A DNA stretch of 64,000 bases from Gnetum montanum (lineage: Eukaryota; Streptophyta; Gnetopsida; Gnetales; Gnetaceae), in the NCBI GenBank assembly GCA_015680685.1, contig MNCI01023957.1:1-64000 (forward strand), read 5' to 3'. The notes below the pieces were generated by a model. That model made no database searches and was not told where the DNA came from. It worked only from the letters and a program-made list of their open reading frames with translations. Both the position numbers and the translations under genes were made by a program. The first letter of the stretch is position 1; every line of letters begins with the position of its first letter. Of this stretch, positions 11,650 to 24,484 are shown piece after piece.

Positions 11650-12960
11650 TAAAAATTTGAGGAGTAGCTTATATAGTTAGCGTGGATGTCCATCTTCCCT
11701 ATGACTAAGTTAAAAGGAGGAGATCCAAAATATTGAGCATGGTTGTTAATCCAATAAGGTAGTAGTTGTATTTGCTGTCTTATGTTCATGGAAAGGTTTG
11801 ACTTGTTGTATGTTGACTAGTTGTTTCTTTTTTAGGTGCTTAGGTTTATAGATCATCATGGCCCCAAAAGGAAAAGTTTTATAAATTATATAAGGTCCTT
11901 CCCCACAATTTTTATAACTTAGTTTGTTGAGGTACGTGTGTGGGGTTCTAGTAGAGAACTTTATCTCCTACTTGAAGTTTGACTTTTCTGATTTTAAGGT
12001 CATGGTGTTTTTTGTTGTAGGCCTTGTGCAACTTGTTAGATGATAGGGCTACTTATCGATTTTCATCTAGCAAGTTGAGACTCATTAAACTTTCTTTTTG
12101 TGCTAAACTCAAGTGAAGGTTGAGGTCATAGGCTATTGAAAGTATATGGAGCTCATATTGAATAGAAAGCATTGGTAATTTTTGATAGACAAGCTCATAG
12201 GGAGAATAACCTATAGAAAGTTTCCATGTTGAGCAGTAGATCCAAAGGGCATCATTAAGTTTCGTGCTCTAGTCTTTCCTATATTTGTTAATAGCTCTTG
12301 TTAGACTCCTTGTGATTATCCTATTAGTAACCTCAGCTTGTCCATTGGCTTGGGGATAATAAGATGTTGTGAATTTATGTTTAACCCCTAGGCATTACAT
12401 GAGAATTTGAAAAGTAGTGCCTATAAAGTGAGTTCCATTATCAGAAATTTATGCATATGTCATACCAAACCTATTTACAACATTTTTTTGTACAAACCAA
12501 GTAGTAGTAGAAGATGTATAGTCAGCGATGGCTACTACTTCTACCCATTTCATACAATATTCAATAGTGACTATGATGTATGCCTTTCTATTTGACATGG
12601 GTGTGATGGGACCCATGAAGTTAATGCCCTAGATGTCAAAGGGTTCCAGTGGTTGAATTCATTATTGAGATCCCTCCATTCAAGTAGTCATTCCATCACC
12701 TCGTTGGTAGCATTCACAAGAGTGAACATATTAATGAGCATCCTTCAAGATTGTTGGCCAATAGTACCATGCCATTAGGATTTTAATGACTATGCATCTC
12801 CCAGCATAGTGGCCTCCACAAGGACCTTTATGAGCATCTTGGAAAATGTGCAATTGATCAATATCAGGGACACACCATCAAACTAGACCATCGACACACA
12901 CCTTGTAGAGGTGTCTATTGATCTCCATGAAGCATTTCACATAGTGAAGAAATTTTTATT
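11650..12960 (-). pseudogene. Element H integrase, decayed
   Basis: Reading minus in shifting frames, the zinc-binding part appears at about 12840-12700 as GGHYAGR...WYYWPTI...CECYQRGD. The core follows with SDNGT at about 12430-12446 and the YYPQANGQAE block at about 12330-12372, carrying the second Asp and the final Glu of the DDE triad. This is the domain order of a Ty3/gypsy integrase, which joins element cDNA to the host chromosome. At least a dozen stops and several frameshifts make it non-functional. Element A has lost this whole region. Confidence 0.75.
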
Positions 12961-14420
12961 TCTTTCAGTGGTCCAACCCTTGTGACATCTCTTCGATGAG
13001 AAGATAGGTGAGAATGCCATCATATCATTTAGGCTCATTGGGAAATTGTTTAGTTATAGCCCCAGCAAAAACGAGTTCATTAGGAAACATATTAGATAGT
13101 GGATTCTCCTTCTCATTGTTGTCCCATCATAATTGAGACAAGTGGTTAGCTACCACATTCTTAGTGCCTTTTTGATCTACCATCATAAGATCTAATTCTT
13201 GTAAGATCACTTGCCATTGTATGACATGGGGGCTCACCATTGGCTTGTTCATTAGGAAGCGAATGGCACTATGATCTGTATGTACAAACACTTTGTATCC
13301 AAGCACATAATGATTGAACTATTCTAGAGTAAATACCACTTCCATCAATTCTTTTTCCATGGTGGTGTAGTTCAGTTATGTGTCTACAATGCTTTGGTGA
13401 GCATAGTAGATGTAATATGGACATTTCTTTTCATCTATCTGCATAGGCATGGCCTCTAAGGCATAATTTGATGTATCCATCATAAAATGAAATGGTATGA
13501 ACTAGTCAAGTGCTTGTAGGATCGATGTTTCCATAAACTTTTCTTTTAGTTGTTACAATGATTTTTCACATTCTATGGTCTAGACAAATGGAGCATCTTT
13601 CTTTTTCAGCTCTACCAATGGTTTTGCGATCTTAGAAAAATTCTCTATAAATCACTAGTAGTAGCCAATATGTCTAAGGAATGATTGAACATCTTTGATA
13701 GTTTCTAGTTGATGGGTTATTCCTTGGATGACCCTTATTTTTTCAAGGTCTACCTCAATTCCTACTCGTGATATTCTATGACCCAATACAATGCCTTCCT
13801 AGACCATTATATGACTCTTTTGCTACTTGAGCCTAAGGTTTGTCTCAACACATTATTTTAGTACTTGCTCAAGGTAGTGTAGGGATTGCTCAAATGTAGC
13901 TCCATAGGTGGAGAAGTCATCCATGAAGACTTTCATACCACTACCAATTTGTAGTTGAAAAATGCTCAGAGCCAAGTGTTGGAATGTAGTAGGGGCATTA
14001 CATAGACCAAAATGCATCTTGCGATATGAAAAATTCCCCTAGGGACTTGTGAATGTTGTTTTGGCTTGGTCCTCCAGCATGATCTAGATTTGTTTATAGC
14101 CATTATAACCATCTAGGAAACCATAGTAGCAATGCCTAGATATTGTGTCTAAAACTTGATCAACAAATGGAAATTGAAAATGGTCCTTGAATGCTGCCAT
14201 ATTTAGTAGCTAAAAATCTATGCAGACCTATCACTTACCACGTTTCTTGTGCACAATAATGAGTAGACTAACCCACTCACTATCTGCAATGGGATAAATG
14301 AACCTTGCCTTGAGGAGCTGTTTAATTTTCTCTTTGATGATATACTTTAGTTTGGGGTTCAATTGCCTCTATGGCTATCTCTTTGGCTTCAAGCTAGATT
14401 AGTGTAGATGTAGTGCTGGC
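12961..14420 (-). pseudogene. Element H reverse transcriptase and RNase H, decayed
   Basis: The RT active site reads VFMDDFSTYG on the minus strand at about 13905-13931, the Athila-type form of YxDD, with both Asp kept. Downstream come HIMV*EGIVLGHRIS (about 13740-13840) and then RNase H blocks MDTSNYALEAM, VFVHTDHSAIRFLMNK and NVVANHLSQL down to about 13130. Together these copy element RNA to DNA and remove the template. The frame is broken by many stops, mostly in positions where C-to-T or G-to-A change of Gln, Arg or Trp codons explains them. Confidence 0.78.
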
Positions 14421-14879
14421 ATATGCTAGGATCAATCCCTATGAGTTTAGGATATGACCAAGCAAAGGCTACTAATAATTTTTCAACCACATTCAATAGC
14501 ATATTTTTCTATTTTGGAGGAATATTTTCATTGATTGTGAGTGGCTTCCCATTATTCAAAAATACATATTCCATGCTAACTGGTAGAGGTTTTAGTTCAA
14601 GGGGCTCTTACTTAAAATTTTTAGGAATTTCCAACTCTCCCTAGTATGTATCATCATTTACATCATTAGAGAGTTAGTGATGAACTTGCTCTAGTTCATC
14701 CATGCCTATGAAATATGCTCACATCACACTCTCAGTTGGTTTCATGCAAAGTGTGCTACTTTCAGAATTAGCAATTAGCCACTAGGTGAGCTCCTATTTT
14801 GTGGCTGCTGGGTACAAAAACCTTTGAATTTTTACTTCTGGTGCACATTGCTTACATGTAGAGATAGATGCTTATTTTA

Positions 14880-15310
14880 CTGCCTAGAGTTTCTGCACAA
14901 AGTTTCACCTTAGATTGTTTTAGCGATGCATGGAACTCACTTCTTCTTGATCTTTCCAAATGCATTTTCTTTGGATATCTCCAGGGAAAGATCTCTAATG
15001 CCCATTCTTGCATCAATGGTGCTTAGCCATGCCCATCCCATGATGATTGGGAAGTCCCCTCTATAGTTCTCCACCTTGATCACTAGGAAATCAATAGGAT
15101 AAGATCACCCACAAATAGTGATCATAATGTCTTCTACCAGTCCCAATGGAATAATGATGGACTAGTCTACCAATTCTAATTTGATTTTGCTCTTCTTGAG
15201 AGGAGGTAGGTTTCATGTGGTATAAAACTCATGAGAGATCAGGTTGACACTAGAACCTGAGTTAAGAAGAGCTTTGCATAGTTCATTCCTAGCAATTTAC
15301 AAATAAATAA
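14880..15310 (-). pseudogene. Element H protease (retropepsin), decayed
   Basis: Minus-strand reading gives CKALLNSGSSVNLIS-like and PLGLVED blocks, then FPIIMGWAWLSTIDA and LSLEIS, matching the protease of element A at 20555-21055 over its length. The active-site triad, normally DSG or DTG, reads NSG here. The same Asn occurs in A. Stops interrupt the frame. Confidence 0.7.
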
Positions 15311-17446
15311 AAGCACTTCCAAGATCTGCTAACTTTCTAGGAAGGTTTCCAGCATGGATCCAATCAGATACAACATGAGTAAACATCATAATATGGATCT
15401 TGGGTGGTGTTTGATTTGAAGAGGACTCAAAGGTATTCAATATAGAGGAAGATAGAGGAATATTATTCCAATCGCAGATGTATTTGAGGGCTTAAGTAGA
15501 TTGTGTGGTCAGAAGAAAGTTCTTTTCTTTGATCAAGTCATCGACCCACTCGATTGATGAACTGGTTGTAGATTAATGACCCTAGTAGCATTGCGTTGTT
15601 ATGATTGAGCTAGTAGTTTACCTTACATAGGTGGAGTAGGTGGTAGTTATGTGGATGGAGGAAGATGTGCAGGAATAGGAGGAGGATAAGGGTACAAGAT
15701 GATATCCTTTCTTGAATGTGGAGAATGAGTTCAATAATAATCAAAAGGATGTTAGTGAGATTGGAAAGTAGAAATGTGACTGCAGGAGTCATGTGGAGAT
15801 AGGGATTGCTATATGTAATACCCATAGGAATCAAGTTGTCAAAAAGAATATTACTACCTTGGTGGTGCTAGTGCTCATGACTGTAATTGCTACCACTATT
15901 GATATTACTCATATGGTTGTTGTGGAGTTCCACATGGATAATATTATTGTTGCTAGTGGAATTTCCTAGAATTACCTTGAGGATAAGGCAATATTTTGGA
16001 TGTTTTCTTTTTTTTTAGTTGTGGATTTAAAGCATACACCCCACACTCTTGTAAATGTGACACTATGGGATAACATCCCTTAGGATGTTCATATTGGTAG
16101 ATGCTACATCCATCATCATCATCTAATTTTCTTTCCATAACTTCTTCTATTGCAACAATCTTGTTCTTACCTTTTTAATAGGTATGTTCAATTTCCTTGC
16201 ACCTCGGACGCTCACGATCACTACCTCATTCTTTGAACTCTTCAACAATTTTTAGGACAACTTGAAATCTACTATCCATGGAGTTTCATAACTGATCAAC
16301 CTTGGCCATAATTTTAGATTGAAAGTTTTGGAGTAGCAAGGCTTTCCTATTCACCACCTCATCAAGTGTTTATTCTTCCTCACTATCAAAAAATTGAACC
16401 TCCCTCTTACGAATGGAAGGATCATGATTGTACTCTTTCACACTTTCTCTTTTTCTTAATTCACCTTCCACTTTAGCTACCTACTTGATTAGCCTTTGGA
16501 TCTGATGAGCACTTAATTTTGACAGTCACCCTTAGGCATAGATGCCAAGGGTTCTTTCTGTTTTAGATTGAAGCTCATCTATAATGTGGAAAAGTTGATC
16601 CAATTGAGAGTAACCATGGCTAGGACATTTGTGCATTAAGGAATAGTATCAACCTATGGTGGCATCTAAGGGTGCATGTGTTCCTTGTTTCCATGATTGG
16701 ACTTGCCTTCTCAAGTTGGACACTTTGGAGTATGTTTGATATTTTTCATTGAACAATTCAAGCATTGTACTCTATTGTCAAATAGATTTTGGTTCTAGGG
16801 ACTAGTACTAGTTTTTTGCTTCTGTAATGAGTGTTTTTGGGAACAACTTAAACTTTTGCCATTCATTCTCTATATTTTGCAAGGTGCATGCATCTTGAAA
16901 AGCTTGGGGATGCTTTTTCAAATTTGAGTTATATTCGCCTTCAAATTGAGGAATATTATTCATATCTAGTCTTTTGATCTAACTATTCTTTATATGCATT
17001 ATTAGAATTTGTATTTCCTCTGCAATGTTGAGCATACTTTGGGTAGCAAGAAAAGGCTCATCAAGGCCATAATTATAGTGCCTACGATGCCCTCTACTAT
17101 CCCTTCATTCATGGCAATGCGTCTCTCTTGAATGCTCACATCCCTTCTATCATTTTGGTCTCATCGATCATTTTCGTCCTGTCGATCACCTTCATCATGA
17201 TTGTGCCCTTTGAAGTTGCGATCAAAGCTAGAAGAAGAAGATGATTATGAGAAAGGTGAAGAGGGAGGACTAGCACCATCATGATGCCTACTACCACCTC
17301 TTTAATAATCGTGACCATGATCACAATCTTATTTCTTGTCCACATCCCTACCTTAACTTGCCTCTTTGAATCCTTCTTTGTCATTGGATCAATTCTTATC
17401 AAAACTAGGATTATGAATTATGGATTATAGATTTTTTTGTAACCTT
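15311..17446 (-). pseudogene. Element H gag, decayed
   Basis: Minus-strand blocks HIIDELQSKTERTLGIYA (about 16590-16530), the acidic SIRKREVQFFDSEEE region, and a zinc-knuckle-like CSIYQYEHPKGC (about 16100-16060, first Cys of the usual C-C-H-C kept, second lost) match gag of elements A, C and E. The C-terminal part is Pro/Tyr-rich. Gag packages element RNA in virus-like particles. The 5' end is missing: H gag begins abruptly at 17446, at the point matching A position about 23065, directly against the LTR of A. Confidence 0.75.
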
Positions 17447-18229
17447 TGATGAGTGGCGAGGTACCCCTACACTCAACCATATGAATACGAGCATTGCACA
17501 TGCGATCTGGTTGAACTCCAAGGACTAAGTGCTTACGTTCCTTATGGAACACTTAAGGTTAATCAATCGTTGTCTTCCCAGACTTACTTGTATTGTCATG
17601 ATTGTATGGTTAAGTAAGTTTGAGGTATATGATTTGTATGTTTTTTATCTTTTTATCACCTATGCTATGAGAGGAAAGGGTGAAGATACTAAGTAACTAG
17701 CTTTCACTAACTAAGGTTTAATTGTTCTAGCATTAGTATCCATTCCCACTTGCTATACACACCCTGAACTAGTGCAACGCTACTGGGATTACCCAACGCT
17801 ATTCATTACTGGGTTACCAAGCATAGCACACGTCCTCGAAGCGGTCGTACTGAATGCACTTAACTAGGAGTTGAGGGTTGTGAGAGATTAATTATCTAAG
17901 AAAGCATTAAGAATTTAACATTAATTAAATTCTAATTAGCTTAATCCATGCATTGCAAGGTTTATTAGAAAGTTTATCTTTATTTTTGTACACAAATGTG
18001 TGCTCAGGTACAATATTCTCAAATAAAGATTCGTTCACTTTGAGACTCCTAGTGCAGGCACATGGAAATTATTCTATCTCTAGAATGGTAAAACTGCCAG
18101 AGTTTCGCTAAGGGTATAGATATAGATGGAGAAACAAGGGAGAGCTCCCTCTTATTTATAGAATTGGTGTCGGGCTGTGATATCATGTACACGATATTGT
18201 AGCTAATGATGCGATATCATGTCCCATTA
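17447..18229 (-). repeat. Left (3') LTR of element A
   Basis: 783 bases, TG...CA on the minus strand except that the first bases have drifted (TAATGGGAC). TATAAATAAG lies at 18151-18160, so U3 is only about 70-80 bases and holds three GATATC-like words (18181-18220). It ends CTCGCCACTCATCA, shared by A, C, E and H. It directly abuts broken gag of H at 17446 with no primer site. Polypurine tract at 18230-18240. Confidence 0.78.
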
Positions 18230-20260
18230 TATGCCCATGACTGAATGAAAACTTGTCCTCAAGTTCCTTACAAAATATTGGGAAGGTATGGGATTATTGA
18301 CTTGAATGACACTAATGGTGAATGGGGTGACATGTGAACAGATCATCATTACAAAACATGACAAAATTTAGTGTTCATGACAACAAGGGTGAACACTATA
18401 CATATTTGACATCCAGCCTTATTTGGCAGCTGGGATAGAAGAGAGAAGAGAGAGAGAGAAAAGAAGAAGTCCACTGCTGCCAATGCCAAGATCGTGCCTT
18501 TCATTGTCCATCCATAAGTGCATCATCAATCTTGTTCCTTGCATAACTACTTCAGCACCAGTCCATCCCAAGTTTTCCCTCTAGATTCAATTTGTTGTTG
18601 TATGATTACCATCTGCACACACAACATAGTTCTTATATTAGCAAGGGTAAATGAATTATAATGCAATTGATAGCTTTCTTTGGTATAAGTCCATTGGCTG
18701 AGTTGTGCTATGGCTGATACGGATCTGGAGATATAATACTGGTGACTACCCGAGGTGTAGGGGTTAGGAGAAAATCAAAAAAATTGGACCAGGACCCCCA
18801 TAACTGAGAGCGAACTCCGGTAGCAAGAGAATGAAAAAGGGTAAGGAACGAGAAAGATGGAGAAAAAGAAGCAACAGTAACACCAATAAAATGGATGTCA
18901 AAGATGGAAATCAACAAAATAATTGGTTATTGCAATGTTTAAAGGAAAGAAATTAACTGTTGCACCAAATAGGAATGCTAGTGGGTCCTCCCCAAAGCAA
19001 GCTCGTGCCCTTAATGCCCTGACAACCCAACATTCAAAGAGTCCATAGGATCTAGAAATGTCATTTGGAATCAAGAGTTAAGGTCTTAACCACAAGAGTT
19101 TACCAAAAAGAAAACAATGCATCCACCAAAATATAGATTACTAATACAACCAACAATGAGGTAATAAATGGGAAAGAAGGATGGAAAGAAGAGAATGGAA
19201 TGGAATCCCAAGAATAAGGTGGTGTACAACCCCTTGTGTGTTAATGGTTAATGTGACTTAGTAGATCCCATTCCAAATCCAGCCTCAACCAAACCACATT
19301 TAGTGACTTTGCATTAATACATTCGGCCCATCCATCCACTTGAAGTAACAAGAATGCCTTCACCATAGAGTCATCACCATTCCAACAAAACAAAAGAGGA
19401 GAAAGAAGGAAGCGAGAAGGGACTTAGTTAAAGGAAACATGTTTATTTTAGTTCCATAACTAGTGCTTGTAGCCTAAATGATTATTTCATCTAAGGGGTG
19501 TTCTTTGAATTCTCACTGTTTTTTTTCGTGAGAACCACACCATGCAAAGACTTATTATTTTTATTTTCTTAGCTTCCTGATAATGCAGTAACGTTGGAAT
19601 AGTAAGAAAACTCAAGAAGAAAACATCCAAGAACCCAACATAATGGTCAGCATAAGTGCATCAAATCCCCTTGAAGTCACACCCTTTTCAATCCTTGAGT
19701 CCTTCCTTAGTTTGAGAAATGCCCAATCACTGATTTGTTGATAACTCTTATTATTGAGAAAGGGACTTTATAGTTCCAAGCCAAGAGAGACCATAGAATT
19801 TTATGGATGCATGGTTGATGTGGACTCATTGCCTGGTATATCAAAAGAACCATACCTTAGTATCAACATCATAACTTAGAGGTAAAAACCAAACATTAGC
19901 AATCAATGGAACACAGTTCATACCATCGTTGGAGCACTTATTAAGTGACGAATCAAACAAAGTAATCAAACACACAAAGAAATGAAAAAGTAGAAATGAT
20001 GTTGTAAAACATAAATAAGAAAAGTAAAAGAAATTTATAAAACAAAAATGTGTAAAACAAAAATGTGTAAAATAAAAATGTGTAAAAAAAAATTAAAAAG
20101 AACTGAGGGCCTCAAATTATTAGCATAGGTGGCCATCTCCCCCATGATTGAATTAGAAGGGAGAGATCTGAAATAGTGAGTGAGATCATCCTCTCTCAAA
20201 TATGCTATGTGCATAGACCATTCTAGGTTCACAATAAGGATTGGTCGGTTGCACATCGAC
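18230..20260 (-). other. 3' noncoding region of element A
   Basis: Block-by-block match to H (5588-6720 plus 10853-11820). The reading at 20035-20256, with repeated LHIFVLHIF words, corresponds to the stretch after integrase in H and is a remnant, not a gene. The frame at 18708-18917 is a chance reading. A short AATGTGTAAA unit is repeated at about 20045-20085. Confidence 0.65.
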
Positions 20261-20554
20261 TAGTATTCTTCTATCGGAGTACTTATTTGGATTTTCTAAG
20301 AGTTTCCAACTTCCCTCAATTGGTGGTTTTAGATTAAGGATTGGAATTTGGTGACACTATTCCTCCAGTGCATCTATGCTTTCTTCGTGGGTGCAAGTTG
20401 GTCCCCCAGTTAGTTCTATGCATATTGGTGGGTTGCTCTTTTGATTAGCTATCAACCACTGGGTGTTCTCTTGTTGTGTGGTTGCTACATATAGGCACTA
20501 TTGTATGTTAACTTCCGGGGCACACCGGTTGCATGTAAGAGATCTTGAACACTC

Positions 20555-21055
20555 CTATACACTATCATCCTCTGTATCACTGTATGTGATGCATGGAACC
20601 TTCTTCTTCTCAATCTTTCCATAAGTATTTTTTCTCGATATTTCCAAGGAAAGATCATGGATTCCTAGGCATGTGTTTATGGTACTTAGCCATGCCCTTT
20701 CCATTATTCTTGGGAAGTCCCCTTTGTCATTGCTTACTTGGATCATAAGGAAATTAGCTGGGTATGACCAACCACACATAGTGGTAACAACGTCCTCCAC
20801 CAATCCTAAGGGAATAGTGATGGAATGGTCAACCAACTCTAAGAAAATATTGCCTTTGTTTAGTGGAGGTAGCTTCCAAGATTTATATATTTCTTGTGAT
20901 ATCAATTTAACTTCGGAACCTGAGTTAAGAAGAGCTTTACATGGTTCATTCCCAGTGACTTGGAGGTAGATTAAGGGACTTCCACGATCAGAGAATTTCC
21001 TGGGAAGGTGGCCTTCCTTGATCCAGCTAGTGACGGTATGTGTTAACATAACCAT
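20555..21055 (-). pseudogene. Element A protease (retropepsin) with Asp-to-Asn active site
   Basis: An open 166-codon frame. Blocks: HTVTSWIKEGHLPRKF, the CKALLNSGSEVKLISQEIY active-site loop (about residues 38-56), PLGLVED, FPRIMERAWLSTIN and LSLEIS. A retropepsin cuts the gag-pol polyprotein and needs Asp in D-S/T-G; this copy has Asn-Ser-Gly. The surrounding fold blocks are well kept. RT should follow but has been deleted. The start is a frame limit, not a true start: protease is normally released from a longer polyprotein. Confidence 0.78.
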
Positions 21056-23203
21056 ATGCGTTGAGCTATTTTGTTAATTTGAAGGGAGCTCTAAAGCCTT
21101 ATTTGATAAAGGAACATTCTGAGGTTCAACCGCATGTGGTTGTGAGGGCTTTTTTGGGCTCTTAGTTCTGAAGAAAGGTATTCTCTTTATACAGTTGTTA
21201 GAACTAGCAGTGGGTTGAAGGTTTATGAACCTCATAGCATTGCATTACTACAGTTGATTGGGGAGTTCCCCTTGCATCGCTAGAGCAGGTGGTAGTGGAG
21301 TTATAGGTGTAAGAGTGGTGGACGAATTTGGAGGATGGTATGCATGTGGTGTGTCTCTCCCAGGAGAAGGAGTACTATAATACTCTCGAGCTTGGTAGTG
21401 ACATGGTGGTGTCACATGACCAACAGAGTCATGTGGAGAGATAGGATGCTACACGTAGTAGCCATATGGATTTGATTGCCGGTAAGGGTATCGTTGCCTC
21501 GGTGGTGACATCCCCCATGACTGTGGGTATTGCCACTACTAGTGTTTCTCCATAGTTTGTGGTAGAGTTCCACTTGGATAATATGTTAACGGTTGGTGGA
21601 ACTGCCTTTGGTTACCTTGGGGATAAGGTAACCGATGGGGTGCTTACTGTTCGTTAAGTCTTGGGCTGAGTGCATACACCCTAGACTCTTGCAAATGTAA
21701 GATTATCGGGCAACATCACTTGGGATGGTCATATTGACATATTTTACATCCATCGTCATTGTCTGTATCTGAATCCACAACCTCTTTAGTGATAGCTAAT
21801 TTACCCTTACCTTTGTTACGTGCATAGTCCAAATCCCTCTTCTTTCTTATCATGGTCACTACTTCGCTCCTTAGACTCCTTTACGATTTTTAAAACAATT
21901 TCAAATCTACTATCTAAGGAGTCCCACATTTGATCTACCTTAGTCGACACTTCTGTTGTTAATTTCTGAAGAGGCAAGGTTTTCCTACTCACTAACTCTT
22001 TGAGTGATGACTCATCCTCCTCCTCACAAAATATTACTCCCCTCTTTCGGAGGGAAGGATCGCAGTTATACTCCTCCAGGATTTCTCTCTTACTTAGCTC
22101 TCCTTCTTCCTTAGCTACTTGCTCCAACAATCTATGAACCTCATGGGACCTAAGTTTAGATAATCTCCCTTGGGCATATGTCCCAAGGGTTCTCCTAGTT
22201 TCATGTCTTAGCCCATCTACGAGATGGTGTAGTTGATCCCGTTGTGTGTAACCATGGCCCGAGCAGTGATGTAACAATGCATAATAATGGCCCATGGTAG
22301 CATCCAAGGATTCATGAGTTCCCTGCTTCCATCCTTGGATCTATTTTTGTAAGTTGGACACTCGGGGGTACGTTTGATATTTATCATTAAATATGTCTAG
22401 CATTGTACTCCACCTCCTAATGGTTTCTAGTTCTAAGGACTACTACTAGCTTTCCGCTTCTTTTATGAGTGTCCTTGGAAACAAATTTAACTTTTGCCAC
22501 TCATTTTCAATGTTCTACAAGGCACAAGCATCATGAAATGCTTGTAAGTGGTTCTGTAGATCAACATTGTATCCCCCCTCAAATTGTAGGATATTATTCA
22601 TGTATAGTCTCTTGATCTGGATATCTTTTTTGTGCCTTGTAGGTATTCTAATTGCCTTCATAATGTCTAACATGCTTCGGGTTGCAAGTAGGGGTTCTTC
22701 ATGGTCGTCTCTCTCATGACGTCTATGATGTCTATGTAGTTTTTCCTTCTTCCATGTTGTGATTCCCTAGAATGCCCTCATCCTCGCAGTCAACTCTTTT
22801 GTCGAGGTTTCTCATTTTGCTTACCCTTGTCCTCACGGTGATGTTCCTTATGATTGCATCCTAATGTTGAAGGAGAGGGTGAATGTTGCAATGAAGAGGA
22901 AGAGGAAGGAGAACCATCACCATGACGATGTTTCCTACCTTCCCTTCGGTGATCTCGACCCCGATCATGATGACGATTAGAATGCTTGCCCTTATCTTGT
23001 GTTTGTGTTCCCTCATTGAACACTTGGTGTTCGTGGAAATCAGAACCAGGGTTGTGTATCGTGGAGTGAAGGTTTTGATACACCACCTCCTCACTATCGT
23101 TAGGAGGGGGAACATCATTTTTTGAAGAACCTATTAAAATAGGTTCACCACCCTTAATTTTTCTTATGATGGGTGAAGCATTATGGGGTCCTTTGCCCTT
23201 CAA
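21056..23203 (-). pseudogene. Element A gag, partly intact
   Basis: Starts with Met at 23203 (MKGKGPHNASPIIRKIKG), about 500 bases after the primer site. The N-terminal part is hydrophilic and His/Arg/Ser-rich (22790-23203). The gag core is readable at 21816-22307 (GHYYALLHHCSGHGYTQRDQ, then ETRRTLGTYAQGRLSKLRSH). A knuckle-like C-x2-C-x3-H-x3-C reads at about 21760-21710 (CKICQYDHP), then a Pro/Tyr/His-rich tail to 21056. Stops and frameshifts near 22310-22790 and in the tail break it. Element E has the same protein on the opposite strand (46884-48254). Confidence 0.75.
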
Positions 23204-23702
23204 CGATGTGTGGTAACTCTCCTACTGCAAGTCCCGTTGATGTTGCACTTCTATGGGATGGTAGTCCCTTACGTTTTAATCGCATGCAATGTACTTAGTG
23301 TATAATTGCGACATGCCAATTCATGCAAGGGCACCAAGGAGCATGTTGGTGGTGGCTCTATCTAGAGGCAACACTATGTTACCATCCATGTCTCTCCAAC
23401 GCAGTTGTTTATCTTGATGGAAGACAAAGGTAAAGTCAGGTATATAATCATCATGATGAGTATATACCACACTTAATTGTTGAGGGACTAAAGGTTCTTG
23501 GTTATGTATGTCATGTTGTCGACTGTCTCTAGTGTTGGTCCTAGGTGGTGCAGTGCTTTTGTGTGGAGAAGAAGAAATTTTTGTCTTACTCGGTGTGCTG
23601 TTACCGTTATGTTATATTTTCATTTGATCAATCATAAGGGTTCATTTTATCTCCCAACAATATAAATGATTTCCTATGTTCTACGTAGCGCAAAAACAAC
23701 TA
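23204..23702 (-). other. Leader of element A
   Basis: About 500 bases between primer site and gag start with no supported protein. Matching leaders are seen in H (31590-31976) and E (44599-44832 and 46642-46880), which supports the boundaries of all three. Confidence 0.6.
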
Positions 23703-23722
23703 AGTCCCTGGCAATGGTGCCA
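23703..23722 (-). other. Primer binding site of element A (tRNA-Asp type)
   Basis: TGGCACCATTGCCAGGGACT on the minus strand, one base inside the LTR end. The plant tRNA-Asp(GUC) 3' end is complementary to TGGCGCCGTTGCCGGGGA, so this is that site with a few transitions. It is diagnostic for Athila-like elements. Confidence 0.8.
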
Positions 23723-23723
23723 A

Positions 23724-24484
23724 TGATGAGTGCTGAGGTACTCCTACACTCAACCATACGAATACGAGTGTTGCACATGCAATCTGGTTGAACTCTAAGG
23801 ACTAATTGCTTAAGCACCTTATGAAACACTTAAGGTTAATCAATCATTGTCTTCCCAGACTTACTTGTATTGTCACGATTGTATGGTTAAGTAAGTCTAA
23901 GGTATATGATTTGTATGTCTTTTATGTTTTTATTACCTATGCTAAGAGAGGAAAGGGTGAAGAGACCAAGTAACTAACTTTCACTAACTAAGCTTTAATC
24001 ATCCTAGCATTAGTATTTATTCCCACTTGCCATACACAACCTGAACCAGTGCAACGCTACTAGGATTACCAAATGCTATTCGTTACTGGGTTACCAAGCA
24101 TAGCACACATGCTTGAAGCAGTCATACTTAATGCACTTAACTAGGAGTTGAGGGTTGAGAGAGATTAATTATCTAAGAAAGCATTAAGCATTTAACATTA
24201 ATTAAATCCTAATTAACTTAGTCCATGCACTACAAGGTTTATCAGAAAGTTCATCTTTATTTTTGTACAAAAATATGTGCTCAGGTATAATTTGCTCGAA
24301 TAAAAATCCATTCACTTTGAGACTCCTACTGCAGGCACATGGAAATTATTCTACCTTTGGAATGGTAAAACTGCAAGAGTTTTGCTAAGGGCCTAAATCT
24401 AGATGGAGAAACAAGGGAGAGCCACCTCTTATTTATAGAACTGGCTATGCAATATCGCAACCTATGCAATATCACGTCCCATCA
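23724..24484 (-). repeat. Right (5') LTR of element A
   Basis: 761 bases, starts TGATGGGACG and ends CTCATCA on the minus strand. TATAAATAAG lies at about 24428-24438 with two AATATC words upstream. It is followed inward by the primer site and outward by a polypurine tract and 3' noncoding sequence (24485 onward), so it also served as the 3' LTR of a second unit. Confidence 0.8.

Noticed and set aside
17136-17402. Val/Met/Ile-rich 88-codon frame as a membrane protein
   Set aside because: It is a shifted phase of the decayed H gag; the matching stretch in A and E encodes the hydrophilic gag N terminus.
22790-23125. Frames at 22861-23118 and 22922-23125 as genes
   Set aside because: They are other phases of the His/Arg/Ser-rich gag N terminus of element A.
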